Shown here in pieces: positions 11,697-23,437 of a stretch of DNA of 64,000 bases. Each line of letters opens with the position of its first letter. Position 1 is the first letter of the stretch. The DNA is from Adiantum capillus-veneris (lineage: Eukaryota; Streptophyta; Polypodiopsida; Polypodiales; Pteridaceae). The stretch lies in the NCBI GenBank assembly GCA_014529385.2, contig CM043960.1:75746410-75810409 (forward strand). The letters run 5' to 3'. A model generated the notes under the pieces. That model was not told the DNA's origin and ran no database searches. It worked only from the letters and a program-made list of their open reading frames with translations. The position numbers and the translations under genes are program-made.

Positions 11697-12030
11697 GGGA
11701 AGTACCCCCTTGGGTTGGCATTCGAAATAGACCGGAGTCCTCTCCAAGTGTCGGTCCCAAGTAGGAGGGATACTTGCACATAGATCTACGTCATTCCTTG
11801 GAACGCTCTGGAGGACTGAGGGAGGTGACTAGGGTCGAGTCTGGGTATGGCCCTCACAAGTGGTATCAGGGAAGTACCCCCTTGGATTGGCATTTGAGAT
11901 AGACCGGAGTCTTGTATGAGTGTCGGTCCCAAGTGGGAGGGATACTTGCAGATAGATCTACGTCATTCCCTGGAACGGTCTAGAGAACTGAGGGAGGTGA
12001 GTAGGGTAAAGTCTGGGTATGGCCCTTACA
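11697..12030 (+). repeat. 172-bp terminal duplication of U5 with a PBS-like motif between copies
   Basis: gggaagtacccccttgg...ctgggtatggccct occurs at 11,697 and again at 11,869. The first copy ends ...ccctcaca, followed by ag and then tggtatca (11,861-11,868), the first eight bases of the plant initiator tRNA-Met primer site. The second copy ends cccttaca at the true LTR end. The layout suggests an earlier LTR-PBS junction became internal to the LTR. Confidence 0.75.
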
Positions 12031-12035
12031 GGTTC
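12031..12035. repeat. Target-site duplication ggttc, right copy
   Basis: Pairs with 2,808-2,812 around the GLE insertion. Confidence 0.9.
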
Positions 12036-15000
12036 TACTCATGATTTTATATCCATAAAGTTGTCCACCAAGCTAGGCATCCAAGCCTATGAGATGGGAG
12101 ATGTCCTACCCGCAGATGGTCCTTTCAAGGGGCAAGAAGCTTCAATCACTCCCTTAATTGGGAAATTGAGGCTCCATGTCCAAAGCTATGTGGACAAAGA
12201 GGACTCCTTTATCTCTCCTCTCAAGCACGAGGATGTAATCCTAGGGGCACCATGGTTTGATAGCATGATGGGTGCCAATGTTGAATTCCCTAAAAGGAAA
12301 ATCTACTTTAGGTTCAGGGAAAAATATACGTACATAGATGCCAAAGAGATCGGTAGCACCATACCCATTGTACATACGCAAGATTTCAATAAGTCAATAA
12401 AGAGCTCTATTTCCATGTACATGATTTTTGTTAAAGATTCTCAAAATGAACCTAATGTTTTAGCAAAAGCAAATATAAACAATCACAAGGAATTATAGTT
12501 ATCCAATTTTTTTCAAGGGATTCCAAGATGTTTTATTGACGACATCCCTTGTGAACTACCTCCTAAACGAGGCAATGATGACCATGCAATTGAACTTCTT
12601 CCACGAAGTTCACCGCCTAATAAACCTCCTTATAGAGTTTCTCAAGCTCAACAAGAGGAGATTATGCGGCAAGTGCATGAGCTAGTTGAGAAGGGCATGG
12701 TTAGGCCTAGCTCATCTCCATTTTGCTCACCCGTGTTATTAGTGCAAAAGAAAGACGGCACATATCGTATGTGTATCTACTATAGAGCATTAGATAGGAT
12801 CACTATAAGAAATAGGTTTCCCGTTCCACGGGTAGAAGACCTATTTGATAAGCTACAAGGGTCGACCTACTTTAGTAGGAGTGACCTAAAAAGTGGCTAC
12901 CATCAAATAAGGATAGTTGATCAAGACATTGTAAAGATGGGTTTTCTCACTACGTTTGGTCTTTACGAATACATTGTCATGCCTTTTGGCTTGACCAATG
13001 CACCAGCCACATTCAATTGCTCGATGGAGAAGCTATTCAGGCCTCACCAAACCTTTACTGGAGTGCTCTTTGATGATATCATCATCTACTCTAATTCACT
13101 AGACGAGCACAAGCAACACCTCCATGTAATATTTCAAGTCTTAAGAGAGAATAAAATTTATATTAATTGAAAGAAAAGTGAGTTTTTCTTACAAGAGATT
13201 CAATATTTAGGTCACATTATCTCTCAAGATGGCATCCAAATTGGATCCATCAAAGCTAGAGGTAATAAAAGGATGGTTTAATCCAAGGAATATTCATGAA
13301 CTAAGAAGCTTTATAGGTATGTGTGCATACTATAGACGCTTCATAGAAAATTTCTCACAAATAGCGGGACCATTACATGACCTAACAAAGAAAAACATTA
13401 GGTATACATGGTCTGCCAAGGAGAACAATGCTTTCAAAAAGCTTAAAGAAAAGCTTATCTCTCAACCTGTGCTTACACTGCCGGATCTCTCAAAGCCATT
13501 TGAGGTCCAATGTGACACTTGTGGTGATTTCCTTCAAGTTGTTTTTCTCCAAGAAGGGCACGCTGTAGCCTACGAAAGTCGAAGTATCGACCCTGTTGAG
13601 CAAGATCTAGGCATATATGAAAAGGAACTCCTCGCAGTTCTACATGCCTTACATTCGTGGAAGCACTATTTAGTGGGGACTCCTTTCATTCTGTGGACGG
13701 ATCACCAAAGCCTCAAGTACTTAATGATGCAGACCAAGATCTGTGACAAACAAATGAGGTGGAAAAATTTCCTTTCGCAATTTCATTTTTATATTTCTCA
13801 CACTGCTGGCAAGCATAATCAAGTAGCTGACGCGCTCTCAAGATGGACGAGAGTGAATGCGGTTTCCATAGCAGCTCACAATGATCTATCTTCTATGATA
13901 GATGAGTACGCTATTGATCTCGATTTTAGAGATGTGATTTTAGCCCTGGCATTAGGGAAGAAAGAGGAACCATTTATTTTACAAGATAATTATCTTCTCT
14001 ATGACAATAGATTGTGCGTTACCAACTCACTACGTGTTGAGAAAGTAATGTATGAATCTCATGCTCCTCCTTATGCGGGGCATAGAGGGATTCAATCTAC
14101 CCTAAAGGGATTGAAACATATTTCTATTGGCCTACCATGAAAGCAGAAATACAAGAGTATGTTTCTAAATGTGTGGTATGCCAAAAGAGGAAGTTTGATA
14201 GAGGGAAGCAACCTAGATTGCTTCAACCTTTGCCAATCCCTAATTCACCATGGGAGAGCATATCCATGGATTCTATGTTTGGATTGCCTAAGTCTATTTA
14301 TGGAAACATGAGGATATGGACAATAGTAGAGACAGGTTTAGCAAACAAGCTCATTTTATACCTGTCAAAAAGAATATCAAAGCCCATCAAATGGCAACCC
14401 TCTTCATATCACAAATCTTCAAGTACCATGGCTTGCCAATGTCCATAGTGTCGAATAGGGGTTCCTAGAATGACCAGTAATTTCTGGAAGGGTCTCTTTG
14501 AGAACTTAGGGACAAGGCTAAACTTCTCTTTGGCCTATCACCTGCAAACGGATGGCCAAAGTGAAATAGCTAACCTAACCATTCTTGATCTACTAAAAGC
14601 CTACGTAACGTAAGTAGATCAAAGGTCCCAATGGGAGAAGTACTTACCCTTAGTGGAGTATGCCTAAAATAACATTGTACATACTTACACGGTAAAAGCA
14701 CATTTTGAGGTAATTGAGGGAAGATCAAAAAGTCCCCTGCTACTTAAGGTACACGGGAAGATCTTCGCTGTCTGTGCAAATGAGTATAGTCGAGACCTAT
14801 AAGAATCTTTCCAAAAGATTAAGGATGCTATCTCTATCTCACAGCAAAGGCAAAAGGTTGCTGCTAATAAGCACAGAAGAGCCCAAGCCTTTAAAGAAAA
14901 TGATTGGGTCTTGCTTAAATTTCCCAAGGCTCGATTAAGGCACACCATGGGCAAGAATCCTACGGGACACCAAAAGTACTACGCTAAGTTAGCAAAAAGG

Positions 15001-15344
15001 TACTATGGTCCCTTCCAGATTCTTTGACCAATCAATGAGATGGCCTATCAACTCAAGTTTCCCAGCCATTGGCTCATACACAATGCTTTCCACGTGAGCC
15101 TACTAAAGGAGAGCCACCTCAAGAACCAACTATTGAAGACCCACCGAAAATCGAGTACGAAGAAGAGGTGTTGCAGCCCGAGTCTATTCTCCGACATGAA
15201 GACAAGGTATTGAGAGGCAATAAGACTATAAGATGGTATCTTATTAAGTTTAAGAATTATCCTTTTGAAGATGCTAGATGGATTCAAGGCATACAATTCA
15301 AGGATAACCTAAACCTTGTCAATGCTTACAATGCTTCCCTATAG
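12036..15344 (+). pseudogene. pol: Gypsy-1 pol (protease to chromodomain), broken
   Basis: Continues the protease cut at 2,812 (THDFISIKLS at about 12,037). Then come RT (KDGTYRMCIYYRALDRITIR; GLYEYIVMPFGLTNAPATF; LFDDIIIYS at about 13,066), RNase H (VQCDTCGDFLQ; TDHQSLKYLM), the integrase zinc finger (CVVCQKRKF), parts of the integrase core, and a C-terminal chromodomain ending at 15,344. Compared with Gypsy-2 there is a GAG-to-TAG change at about 12,496, a 1-base insertion near 13,240, a break at 14,140, and further frameshifts through 14,450-15,070. It retains the EYI residues in the RT motif that Gypsy-2 has lost. It is not translatable as a polyprotein. Confidence 0.9.
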
Positions 15345-15697
15345 TAAGAAATGTACAAATTTTTAAAATGAATAAAGTTTTTGTCTTATAAGACTCTGTT
15401 TTTTTTATTGTGCACAAATGTTAAGTAGTTTGCATGCTTAGAATCAAGTTTGTGGAGACGACGTCTTCCAAACACCAAGTAGCTTGTCACTGTACTTGGA
15501 AGATTGATAGGACTAATGTGCAGACATCCTTGCGGCAGCCTTAGACTCTCAAGTGCCAAATGGATTATTCATCCATTCTGGAACGATGTCATAGGGTAAG
15601 ATAGGGATCCTCTACCCGCTAGAAAAATGACTAATGAATAGGCTTTATCTTCTCTACCCCATAGTCAAGGACGACTATGATTTCAAGAGAGAGGTAA
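15345..15697 (+). other. Gypsy-1 3' untranslated region with polypurine tract
   Basis: Noncoding sequence matching the segment after the Gypsy-2 stop. It ends with tttcaagagagaggtaa, the likely plus-strand primer, immediately before the LTR start tgtcataat. Confidence 0.7.
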
Positions 15698-16071
15698 TGT
15701 CATAATAACTAATATCTAATTCTCCTAAATGATTTTCTCATGTTAAACTGATCATTTAATATGGGGAAGTACCAGGGGAGAAAAAGTTAGATTATTGGTA
15801 AGCCTAGCAGACTGGTCATAGTAGGGATCCAAAGGAGGGAAAATAGGGATCCAAAGGGGGACCATCTGCAGAAGAGCAATGTGCAATCAATGGGATTCAA
15901 ATACCTAAGGTTCAGCCCATTAAGACTTTCAAAATGCTAAGGTTCCAATTTTCAATGTAAAGTCCAATGGTCAAACCTTAGGGATATTGGATGCTTTGTC
16001 AGTGTAAAAAAAGTCTTCCTAGATCCCTACATAGGAGCGTGCGAGCCCTTTTAGTAGGGGTTTAGAGAGAA

Positions 16072-16109
<38 letters not shown>

Positions 16110-17288
16110 ATGCAAGCCCCTTTACAAAAAGGGCATAGTGGACACATGTCAGCTCCCTAGCCCAATTTCCCACAAGGTGCATAATTCTATTGGATGGCCA
16201 TAGAGGTGGAGCAGTGAGAATTAGGCTCGATTAAATCTAGTTTTATTCATTTAAAAAACACTTAATAAAAGAAACAATAAAAATTAAGCTCCTATTGGAC
16301 AGTCTCCCAAGGGGTCCAATGAGCATTCAGCAACTCGATGGCTTGCCTGCTTCCTATTGGGGCTAGAAGACAAAGGGGTCCAATGAGAGTTTAATTGCAT
16401 TATTTGATTACCTAAAGCTCTCATAAAAGGGAAAGGGGGACACATGTCACAAGGCTATCACTTAGGATTCTCAATTATGATTGGCTAATCTTTGCAGAGT
16501 CCAATGGGGTGCTAGCAAGAGTGAATTGCAAGAGGGGTCTACCAAGAGAGACAGGGGGCTGATTTTCGCAAGGCATTATCACACACACTCTCACACAATC
16601 TCATGTGTGAAGCAAGAAGACTCTCTCGCTCCTTCTCAAGCATTAATGGAAAACTCATCACCTACTCCAAGCTTGTGAGAAGGGAGGCCTACACTAGGCT
16701 TTGTGATGCAAATCCAACAAAGAGTCAAGATCCAGTGCATGCTCATCTCCTCTACCATGCTAATTACTAAGCTATGCTAAGCTATTATGAGTGATTAGGT
16801 GAGGAGATATTCTTCTTTCTCGTAAGACTACTCCTTCTTCCTCTCAATCTACTCTCATACCCCGCTAGCTCTCACCATCTTAGAAGGTGTGTGAGGTCTT
16901 GGGTCTGAGACGGTGAGGGAATTGATGTTGTGTTTTATAAGTGTGTGCATGGTGCTTGAAGCTTCCATCTTCATTGCACCGGAAAGTTATTGAAGGAACA
17001 CAAAGTTTTGTATTAAAATGTCTCCCTTGATGGGGGAAACATATAATACAAAGACTTTTGGAGGGGAGACCGTCTCCATGTAAATCTGGTCCTCAACTGT
17101 TGTCAATAGCTTAATTTATCTCTCTTTTGAAGTATTGTTCATGCCTATCTAACTAGGTGTTATGCTTTTTTTGCTCTCTTCATCCAAGCACTCTTGCTAT
17201 GCTCATTAGGAATATATTCTAATGAAATTCTCACTATGTTCATGTTATTTTCCGCTACACACAAGTTACTAGGCCATTAAATGTTACA
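15698..17288 (+). repeat. Gypsy-1 3' LTR, 1,591 bp
   Basis: Starts tgtcataataac and ends aaatgttaca. The length equals that of the Gypsy-2 3' LTR. It contains a (CA)n tract at about 16,071-16,108. Confidence 0.88.
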
Positions 17289-18339
17289 AAAGAATAGAAG
17301 AGAAGGGGGAGGGGGAGGGACGGCATAAAAATCGGCAATGGTCGCTTCCATTTGCTTCAAAAAAACAACATATACAGCATCCACTTTCTTCACATAGAGG
17401 GGCACACTCCTCCCTCTCAATCCTGCTTTGTGTTGACACACCATTGACGACCAAAAAATCCTCCTTTGTGACCTTTGTTGGCTTCTCCTCCTTGAAGCTC
17501 TTTGGCCAAATAATTCACTCTTAAGGCCCTCCTCGCTAAACCCCCCTCCCCCCCCCAAAAAAAAAGGTAGAGCAACAACCCCTGTAGGGCCCAACCCTTC
17601 AATTTTAACATTTTCTATTTTTGTCAAACGTATCCTCTTCTTTTGCATCATGGTGTGTGAGCCACCCCTTCTATTCTCAGCCTTGCTTGGAGCCCAATTA
17701 TCTCATGTGCCTACCCTTCTTGTGGGATGTCACAGCACCATGACAAGGGGGAGGTGGTGACCCCTCTCTCTCATAAAAATTTCTAGGGGAAGGCCAACAT
17801 GCCACCTTTGCATGAGAACCCACCTGCACGGGTGTGCCATGTCATCACTACAACAAAGTCAACAATAACATCACACCACCACCGATAAAATGAATGCCAC
17901 GAAGAACTGCCCATCATGCCGCGAGCAGCACCAAAGTTTGACAGGAGCACCACCCGCAAGGTTTCGTCCATAGCCATGGAAAGTGGAGAGCTCTCTCTCT
18001 CCTCTCTTCATTTTGCAAACGAGAGGGTGCGTCATCTTGCATATATACAACAATTTTGATGCCAGTCATACCCTATATGGGTTTAATGTATGCCATGTGG
18101 AAGCCTTCAAATGACCCCCCTCCATGAATTGAAAAACCACCAAAAAAACATTGAAATTTTAATCTTTTCTCCCCAGCTTCTTTGCACTACCATTCACTGC
18201 TCCAAGACTCGATGGTCAAGCTACAAAATCCTATCGGACTCCTACCTTGCCAGATTTGATCTTTGCAAACCCCATTCCACTGTGACTTCATCAAGCCTAC
18301 AAACTTTGATCCAAAAAATGGCAAAAACCATCTAGCAAC
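17289..18339. other. No recognisable gene
   Basis: About 1 kb after the LTR. It has a C-run followed by an A-run near 17,545-17,566 and short frames on both strands without family motifs. The base composition is more C-rich than the surroundings. I see nothing that can be named. Confidence 0.5.
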
Positions 18340-19010
18340 ATCCGTCGTGCATTTGTTCCCAACTTCAGACTTCAGTATCTCCTCGATCTGAGCTCAAATT
18401 GAAAACCCGTAACTTCTTATGGCCTTCACATGTTGCATAGGAACCATACAAACCTTGGAAAAGATGAAAAAAAACTCGAGATAGCACATCTATAGAGGTA
18501 GGCAAATCGGCACATAACTGGCCCTCGATGAAACTTTAATTAAGCACTCATATTGGTCGTTTGAACTCCGATTGTGGATCCAAAAAGACCGACATGCACC
18601 GTAAGATGAGCACTTCAGGTCCATTCATTCACTTCAACTCTTACCATCCATCTGCATTTGCCCAACCCAGTATAGATCTGCAAACTACTTCAAACTTCAA
18701 GCTGCCATAACTTTCACATCGTGGCTCCATTTGGTGAGCCGTTTGGACCACCCTATAGACCACATTGAGGGAAACCTTTGGAGCTCCCATTTTTATACTT
18801 TTCACAATTCAACCATCCACCTTGATAGGCACCATAGTGAAGCATTATAGAACTAGAACCCACAGAAAACATACATAATCGTTGCCGTCTTGATCTTGAC
18901 AGTTGCCTGTCCACTTTGGCATGCCCTTGAAAGAACACATATATCTGCATTGCACTCTTCCTAGCATCGACCAACTGCACCAACGTAGCCTCAAGTCTAG
19001 TCACATAAGC
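18340..19010 (+). repeat. Dispersed repeat, copy 1 (inverted partner at about 52.6-53.25 kb)
   Basis: Reverse-complementing 52,590-53,250 gives a collinear, diverged match: for instance gaggtaggcaaatcggcacataa here against gaggtagtcaaattggcacataa there, taggcaccatagt in both, and a matching end around gaccaactgcaccaa. Neither copy has a clear long ORF. Element class is unknown; LTR or leader of an old retroelement is possible. Confidence 0.65.
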
Positions 19011-19089
19011 ATCTCATTCTACTAGTGATGTACCTACCACTAATAATGCTCTAGAGAGAGCTGGTAATGCTCTTGAGAGAGTAAAGTCC

Positions 19090-20945
19090 TAGTAGTCAGG
19101 TAGTGAGGAGATCTATGTGTGTCTCTCATGCCCTTGAGCATTTCCAACCAAGGTTAGACTATTTATTGGTCATTGACTACCTACTACCAAGAGGCTTTTG
19201 AGATGGAAGATAGAGTGAAGTGTGAAATATGCAATGCAATCTGATTATAGCTTGATTATGGCTAATGAGACTTGGGAATTGATAGAGTTTCTAGAGTTCA
19301 AACAAACCTTGCCTTGCAAATGGGTTTATATGAAGAAGAACATGGTAAAAGATCCCGAGCCTAAGTATACGGCTAGATTGGTTGCTAAGGGTTTCAAGCA
19401 AAAGAAAGGCATTGATTTTGATGAGATTTTCTCTCCAGTAGTCAAGATGACTACATTGTATCTTGTGCTTGGACTAGTAGCCATTAAATTCATGGAACTT
19501 GTCCAAATGAATGTGAAGACGACTTTCCTTCTTTGGGATCTTGATGAGGTCCAACCACCATGTTAGAGAGTTTGAGACTTTAGAGCCAACTTGGGAATCA
19601 CCAATGTCTTGAAGATTTTTCCATATGGATAAATCTCAAACTCCTTTTTAAGGCCAAAGCCTTCCAAAAGGTAGTATTTAAAAATCTCTTTTGAGCCATG
19701 CTCTCAAAACTTTGGCTAAGATTTGTCCATGTGGTCAAATCTTAAGCTTGTTTTGAAAGTGGGATTTGGGAAATTCCCAAATTCACTAATATGGTGTTTG
19801 GGATGTCTACATGAAACAACTAGAGGGTTTTGAATTCTAACCATAGAAAACTACGAGTGTAGAATTGGTGTGTAGATTGTATAAGGCATTGTATGGACTA
19901 TAGCACCAATGATACATGAAGTTTGACAAGTACATGCAGTTCTAAGATCAGTGTAAGGATCTAAGAAGATCATTGCTTGTATAGCAAGAAGTTGAATGAA
20001 GTTTGTATACATGAAGTTTGACAAGTACATGCAGTTCTAAGATTAGTGTAAGGATCCAAGAAGATCATTGCTTGTATAGCAAGAAGTTGAATGATGATTC
20101 ACTTATCATCTCAATACTCTATGCTGATGATATGCTCATTTCTTGAAAGTCTAAAGATGAGATTGCCATCTTGAAGATGTCACTTACCATACAATTTGCT
20201 ATGAAGGATTTAGGAGATGCAAGTTGATTTCTTGTTATGTATATCAAGAGTGATAGAAGCATGGAATACTAGAGTTGTCATGGAAAACATATATCCACAA
20301 GGTCTTGCAAAGTTTTATTATGCAGGGGGGGAAGGAATTGAGTACCTCAATGCAGGCGTATAAAACACTTAGCAAGGATGATACTCCCAAGTCTGATGCT
20401 GAGAAAGAAGAAATGACCAAGGTGCCATATTCTTCAGCAGTTGTCAGTCTTATGTACACCATGGTACCCACGAGACTAGATATTGCATTTGCAGTAGGAG
20501 TGGTTAATAAATTTATGAAAAATCCTAGTAGAAATCACTAGGAATCTATGAAACACATTTTAAGATATTTGAAAGGTACGATAGAAAAGTGCTTATGCTT
20601 TGGTAATAGTGATCCATCCATTGTGAGTTATACAAATGCGGATTACGTGGGTTGTGTGGATGGTCAAAGATCCACATTTGGTTCTATTTGTTAGAGCAAT
20701 TGTGTCATGAAAATCATGTCTCCAAATTTGTACATCATCTTCCACCATACAGGAAAACTATGTGGCGGTTTTTGATGCTAGCAAGGAAGTTATATGGTTA
20801 CCTTGCATAGTGCGAGATCTTGGCATTACTCAAAGTCCAATGCTGCATTGTGATAAAATGCAATTGTGTTAGCAAAGAACCCCGTGTTTCACTCCAAGTC
20901 AAAACATATAGGAGTCCATTATCATGTGATACTTGACATATTGGC
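19090..20945 (+). pseudogene. Copia-3: decayed Copia RT and RNase H
   Basis: Plus-strand fragments follow the Copia order. At about 19,200 there is a block resembling the pre-RT region (ANETWELIEF), then KYTARLVAKGFKQKKGIDFD and EIFSPVVKMTT (19,360-19,455). Later come an ILYADD-like stretch at about 20,110 with a stop after it, the PYSSAVVSLMYTMVPTRLDI block (20,430-20,490), and LAKNPVFHSKSKHIGVHYH (20,870-20,925). Many stops and at least one frame change separate them. About 230 bp at 19,560-19,800 have no Copia similarity and may be an insertion. The sequence resembles Copia-1 more than Copia-2. No LTR was found. Confidence 0.8.
19912..20101 (+). repeat. 95-bp tandem duplication in Copia-3
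   Basis: atacatgaagtttgacaag... restarts at 20,007 and repeats to gttgaatga with two substitutions. It adds to the disruption of the RT frame. Confidence 0.85.
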
Positions 20946-21072
20946 TAGCATCTCATACACCCTTCACCATAATTGTAGTAACATTACCTACTCTTTTGAT
21001 CATATAGAACAATAACAAGGAGTGAGGTAATTCTATAATCCTCACTGAGAGCTCCATCCACATTGTGATTGT

Positions 21073-21073
<1 letters not shown>

Positions 21074-21125
<52 letters not shown>
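21074..21125. repeat. (CT)n microsatellite, about 52 bp
   Basis: Uninterrupted CT dinucleotides. Reading frames through it (poly Leu-Ser, or Arg-Glu on the other strand) are artefacts. Confidence 0.97.
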
Positions 21126-21127
<2 letters not shown>

Positions 21128-23380
21128 CGCACGCGCATTTTTCCAAAAGATAAAATTTGATGAGCTTCAAATGGAGGAGGTTTTGAAGGGCACCAGAGTA
21201 AGGGGTGTAAAGAGTAGATTTTTAGTGCATGAGAGAAAGTACATGAATAACTAATGCACGAAATACAATAGAGATCACAATGCAAGAAAAACATGGAAAT
21301 GGTGTTGAGGATGTGGATGGTAATCTAAATAGAGATTTTAGTGATGGCATAATGTTAATGCCAATAGCAACAATAGTGAATGTGCTAACAGTGTCGATAA
21401 TGATGTGGAGAAGATTTACGGATAACATTTCTAATGGTGATGAAGATGTGTAGTACCATGAGAACATGCAAGGAAGGCAGACTAGAGGCATGGTGTTTAT
21501 GTCAAATGGGTATGCCTCCAAAGAGGCACAACCATTGAAGAAGCAAAGATGTATCCCAATGGTGTCCAAGGCCAAACGGAGAAAAGGGACAAAGCATCAA
21601 GCTAGCTATGGTGCCGGTGACGACCAGGTTGAATCGTCACAAGCATATCATGTCAATAAGGAGCAATTATTTGGACATAGTGCACCAACATAGGAATGTA
21701 ACGCAAAGAAGGAGGCCTTTATAGATAAGATAAAGGTTGTGAAAGTAGCATCGGCAGTATGATACCGATAATTTTAACAATGAGACAAGATTGCATCTAA
21801 TTTATCCAAGATTTCATTGCCAAAATTTCAGCATCAAAAACATGCATAGATCACCAACTCGGCTCAAGAGCACATCATGTCTCTAGTATCATGTCAACGG
21901 TTCAACAAAAAAGGGGTGAATCGGGTGATGATCTCATCCCAACATAGATAGTGGTTTTTTAATCATTGGGAAATCTCTCCCCTCTCTCTTTATCTTTCCA
22001 CATCTTTATACATCTCTCTAATCTTAATTCAAACCAAACGACTGACTAGCTAAAATCTAAAATTTTCAAACAGGTCATTTTGATGTCCCCTACCAGGTCA
22101 AGTGGGGCTACTATTAGACTTAGAGGTGCTATTACAAGCTACTAGCATCTTGAAGGAATAGATAGTAGAGGGCATCATACAGTACTAGCAACTCTCAAAG
22201 GAGGAGTTGGAGGCTACCATACGTAGACTATGGGATTGAGGCTTGTATTGTACAAATAAGGTCTCATCTCAAGAGATTCTCATGCAAGACTGCACGCAAA
22301 TTCAATCTCATTTTATGTAAAGTATGTAGGTATGTATATAAATTGTGCTTATAAGTATTTTATTTGGTCTCACCAAAATTGTAACTTGTCATTTAGAAGA
22401 AAGATTCCCATAAAGTCATATAGGGGGGCCTTGTAATCCACTGCATAGATTTTTTGGCATTTAGAGTGAGGGAATCTTTACTAAAGATGACACTCAATGC
22501 CTTACATTTGAGTAGGTCCACACAACCATGATTTGATAACTCACTGAGAACAACTTTGGTTCCAGGTGGCTCAGGTAGTGCCGCAATGAACTATCCTTGC
22601 CAATGAGCCTCCAGTACTTGTAAACATGGTAGCTAGCCAAAAAAACATTTTAAATAATATTACCTCTAATTGTAAGAAAAGTTTATAAAATCATTTAGGT
22701 CTAAAAATGTTTGCACAAAAAGCATAGACAATCATCTAGGTGTAAACAAAGGAGATTTAGATAGATTGAATAGGAAAGGATATGCTTTATCAATGAAAAA
22801 TCTGTAGATAAGGGTTTTAAAAATATGCCTTGAATGCATGTGATATGGAGGGACTACATATAGTCCCCCTCCCCCTCCTGCCCCCTGAGGTCACTGCTAT
22901 GAAACTCCACCTGCAAGTTGGTTCATTAGTAATATGGTAAGCACATGTATGAGAAAATGGGAAATAGGAGGCTTCTTACCTAATAAAGGAATCTTAATCA
23001 TCATACTAAACAATGATATATTGCATAAGAAGATATTAAATCTTCAAAAGGAAGTTGTGGTGTGAGGGAATACCATTTGAGATCTAAATGGGGAAGAAGG
23101 AGCACATAAGTTGTTGAGGAAAGTAAATCCACTCAAAAAAGAAACACTAGGAGTAGGATATGGTGCAGATCTATAGCTTTAAGAAGATGTGTGAAGTGAG
23201 TTTACAGAGCAATGGAGAGATTCAATAGGTGGGTGGCTACCATTGAGGAGAATGTAGTAATCTTGAAGAGGAAAACGAGGTTTCAAACCTCTACTGCAAA
23301 AGCCTTCTGGGAGGAAAAAGTGGCATTCAAGAAGGAGATGCAACTTGCAAGGTGGAGTGGAGGGATAATAGAGATGATAC

Positions 23381-23383
<3 letters not shown>
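21126..23383. other. No recognisable gene
   Basis: About 2.3 kb of AT-rich sequence. The longest frames are about 75-117 codons and show no family motif. Nothing nameable was seen. Confidence 0.5.

Positions 23384-23433
<50 letters not shown>
23384..23433. repeat. (GA)n microsatellite, about 50 bp
   Basis: Uninterrupted GA run within an A/G-rich neighbourhood. Confidence 0.97.

Positions 23434-23437
<4 letters not shown>

Larger units (their letters stand above)
2813..12030 (+). mobile_element. Giant-LTR retroelement (GLE) nested in Gypsy-1
   Basis: A 9,218-bp insertion starting TGTAAGG, ending CCTTACA (a perfect 7-bp inverted terminus) and flanked by ggttc. The first 455 bp recur at 5,481, so this is an LTR element with a shortened 5' LTR and a 6,550-bp 3' LTR. 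Between them, 3,268-5,480 holds only scraps of Ty3/gypsy pol, so the copy cannot move by itself. A purine run (ttggggag, 5,471-5,478) lies just before the 3' LTR, as a polypurine tract should. The 3' LTR is unusual in carrying a 160-bp tandem array and a foreign-looking 568-bp insert. Very long LTRs are known in the Tat/Ogre group, but I cannot assign a lineage from the pol scraps. Confidence 0.85.
5481..12030 (+). repeat. GLE 3' LTR, 6.55 kb, satellite-bearing
   Basis: Begins TGTAAGGTCCCTCCC after a polypurine tract and ends CCTTACA directly before the ggttc target duplication. In order it contains a 226-bp tandem duplication (5,537-5,990), a TATA-like motif at 6,052, a short T/C-rich leader, about 19 units of a 160-bp tandem repeat (6,393-10,018) with a 568-bp insert, an unrecognised 1.7-kb part, and a 172-bp duplication at the U5 end. 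No protein was recognised. The length greatly exceeds the 1.6-kb LTRs of its Gypsy neighbours. Confidence 0.8.
1..17288 (+). mobile_element. Gypsy-1: degenerate chromodomain Ty3/gypsy LTR retrotransposon (5' end outside window)
   Basis: Order on the plus strand is partial 5' LTR, tRNA-Met-type primer site, leader, gag, protease, RT, RNase H, integrase with chromodomain, polypurine tract, 3' LTR. The same architecture and near-identical sequence recur in Gypsy-2 at 27.8-42.2 kb, so limits were set by comparison. The element is non-functional: gag and pol carry many stops and frameshifts, and a 9.2-kb retroelement is inserted in the protease region. Its original target duplication cannot be checked because the left end is missing; the base after the 3' LTR begins aaaga. 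Confidence 0.9.
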
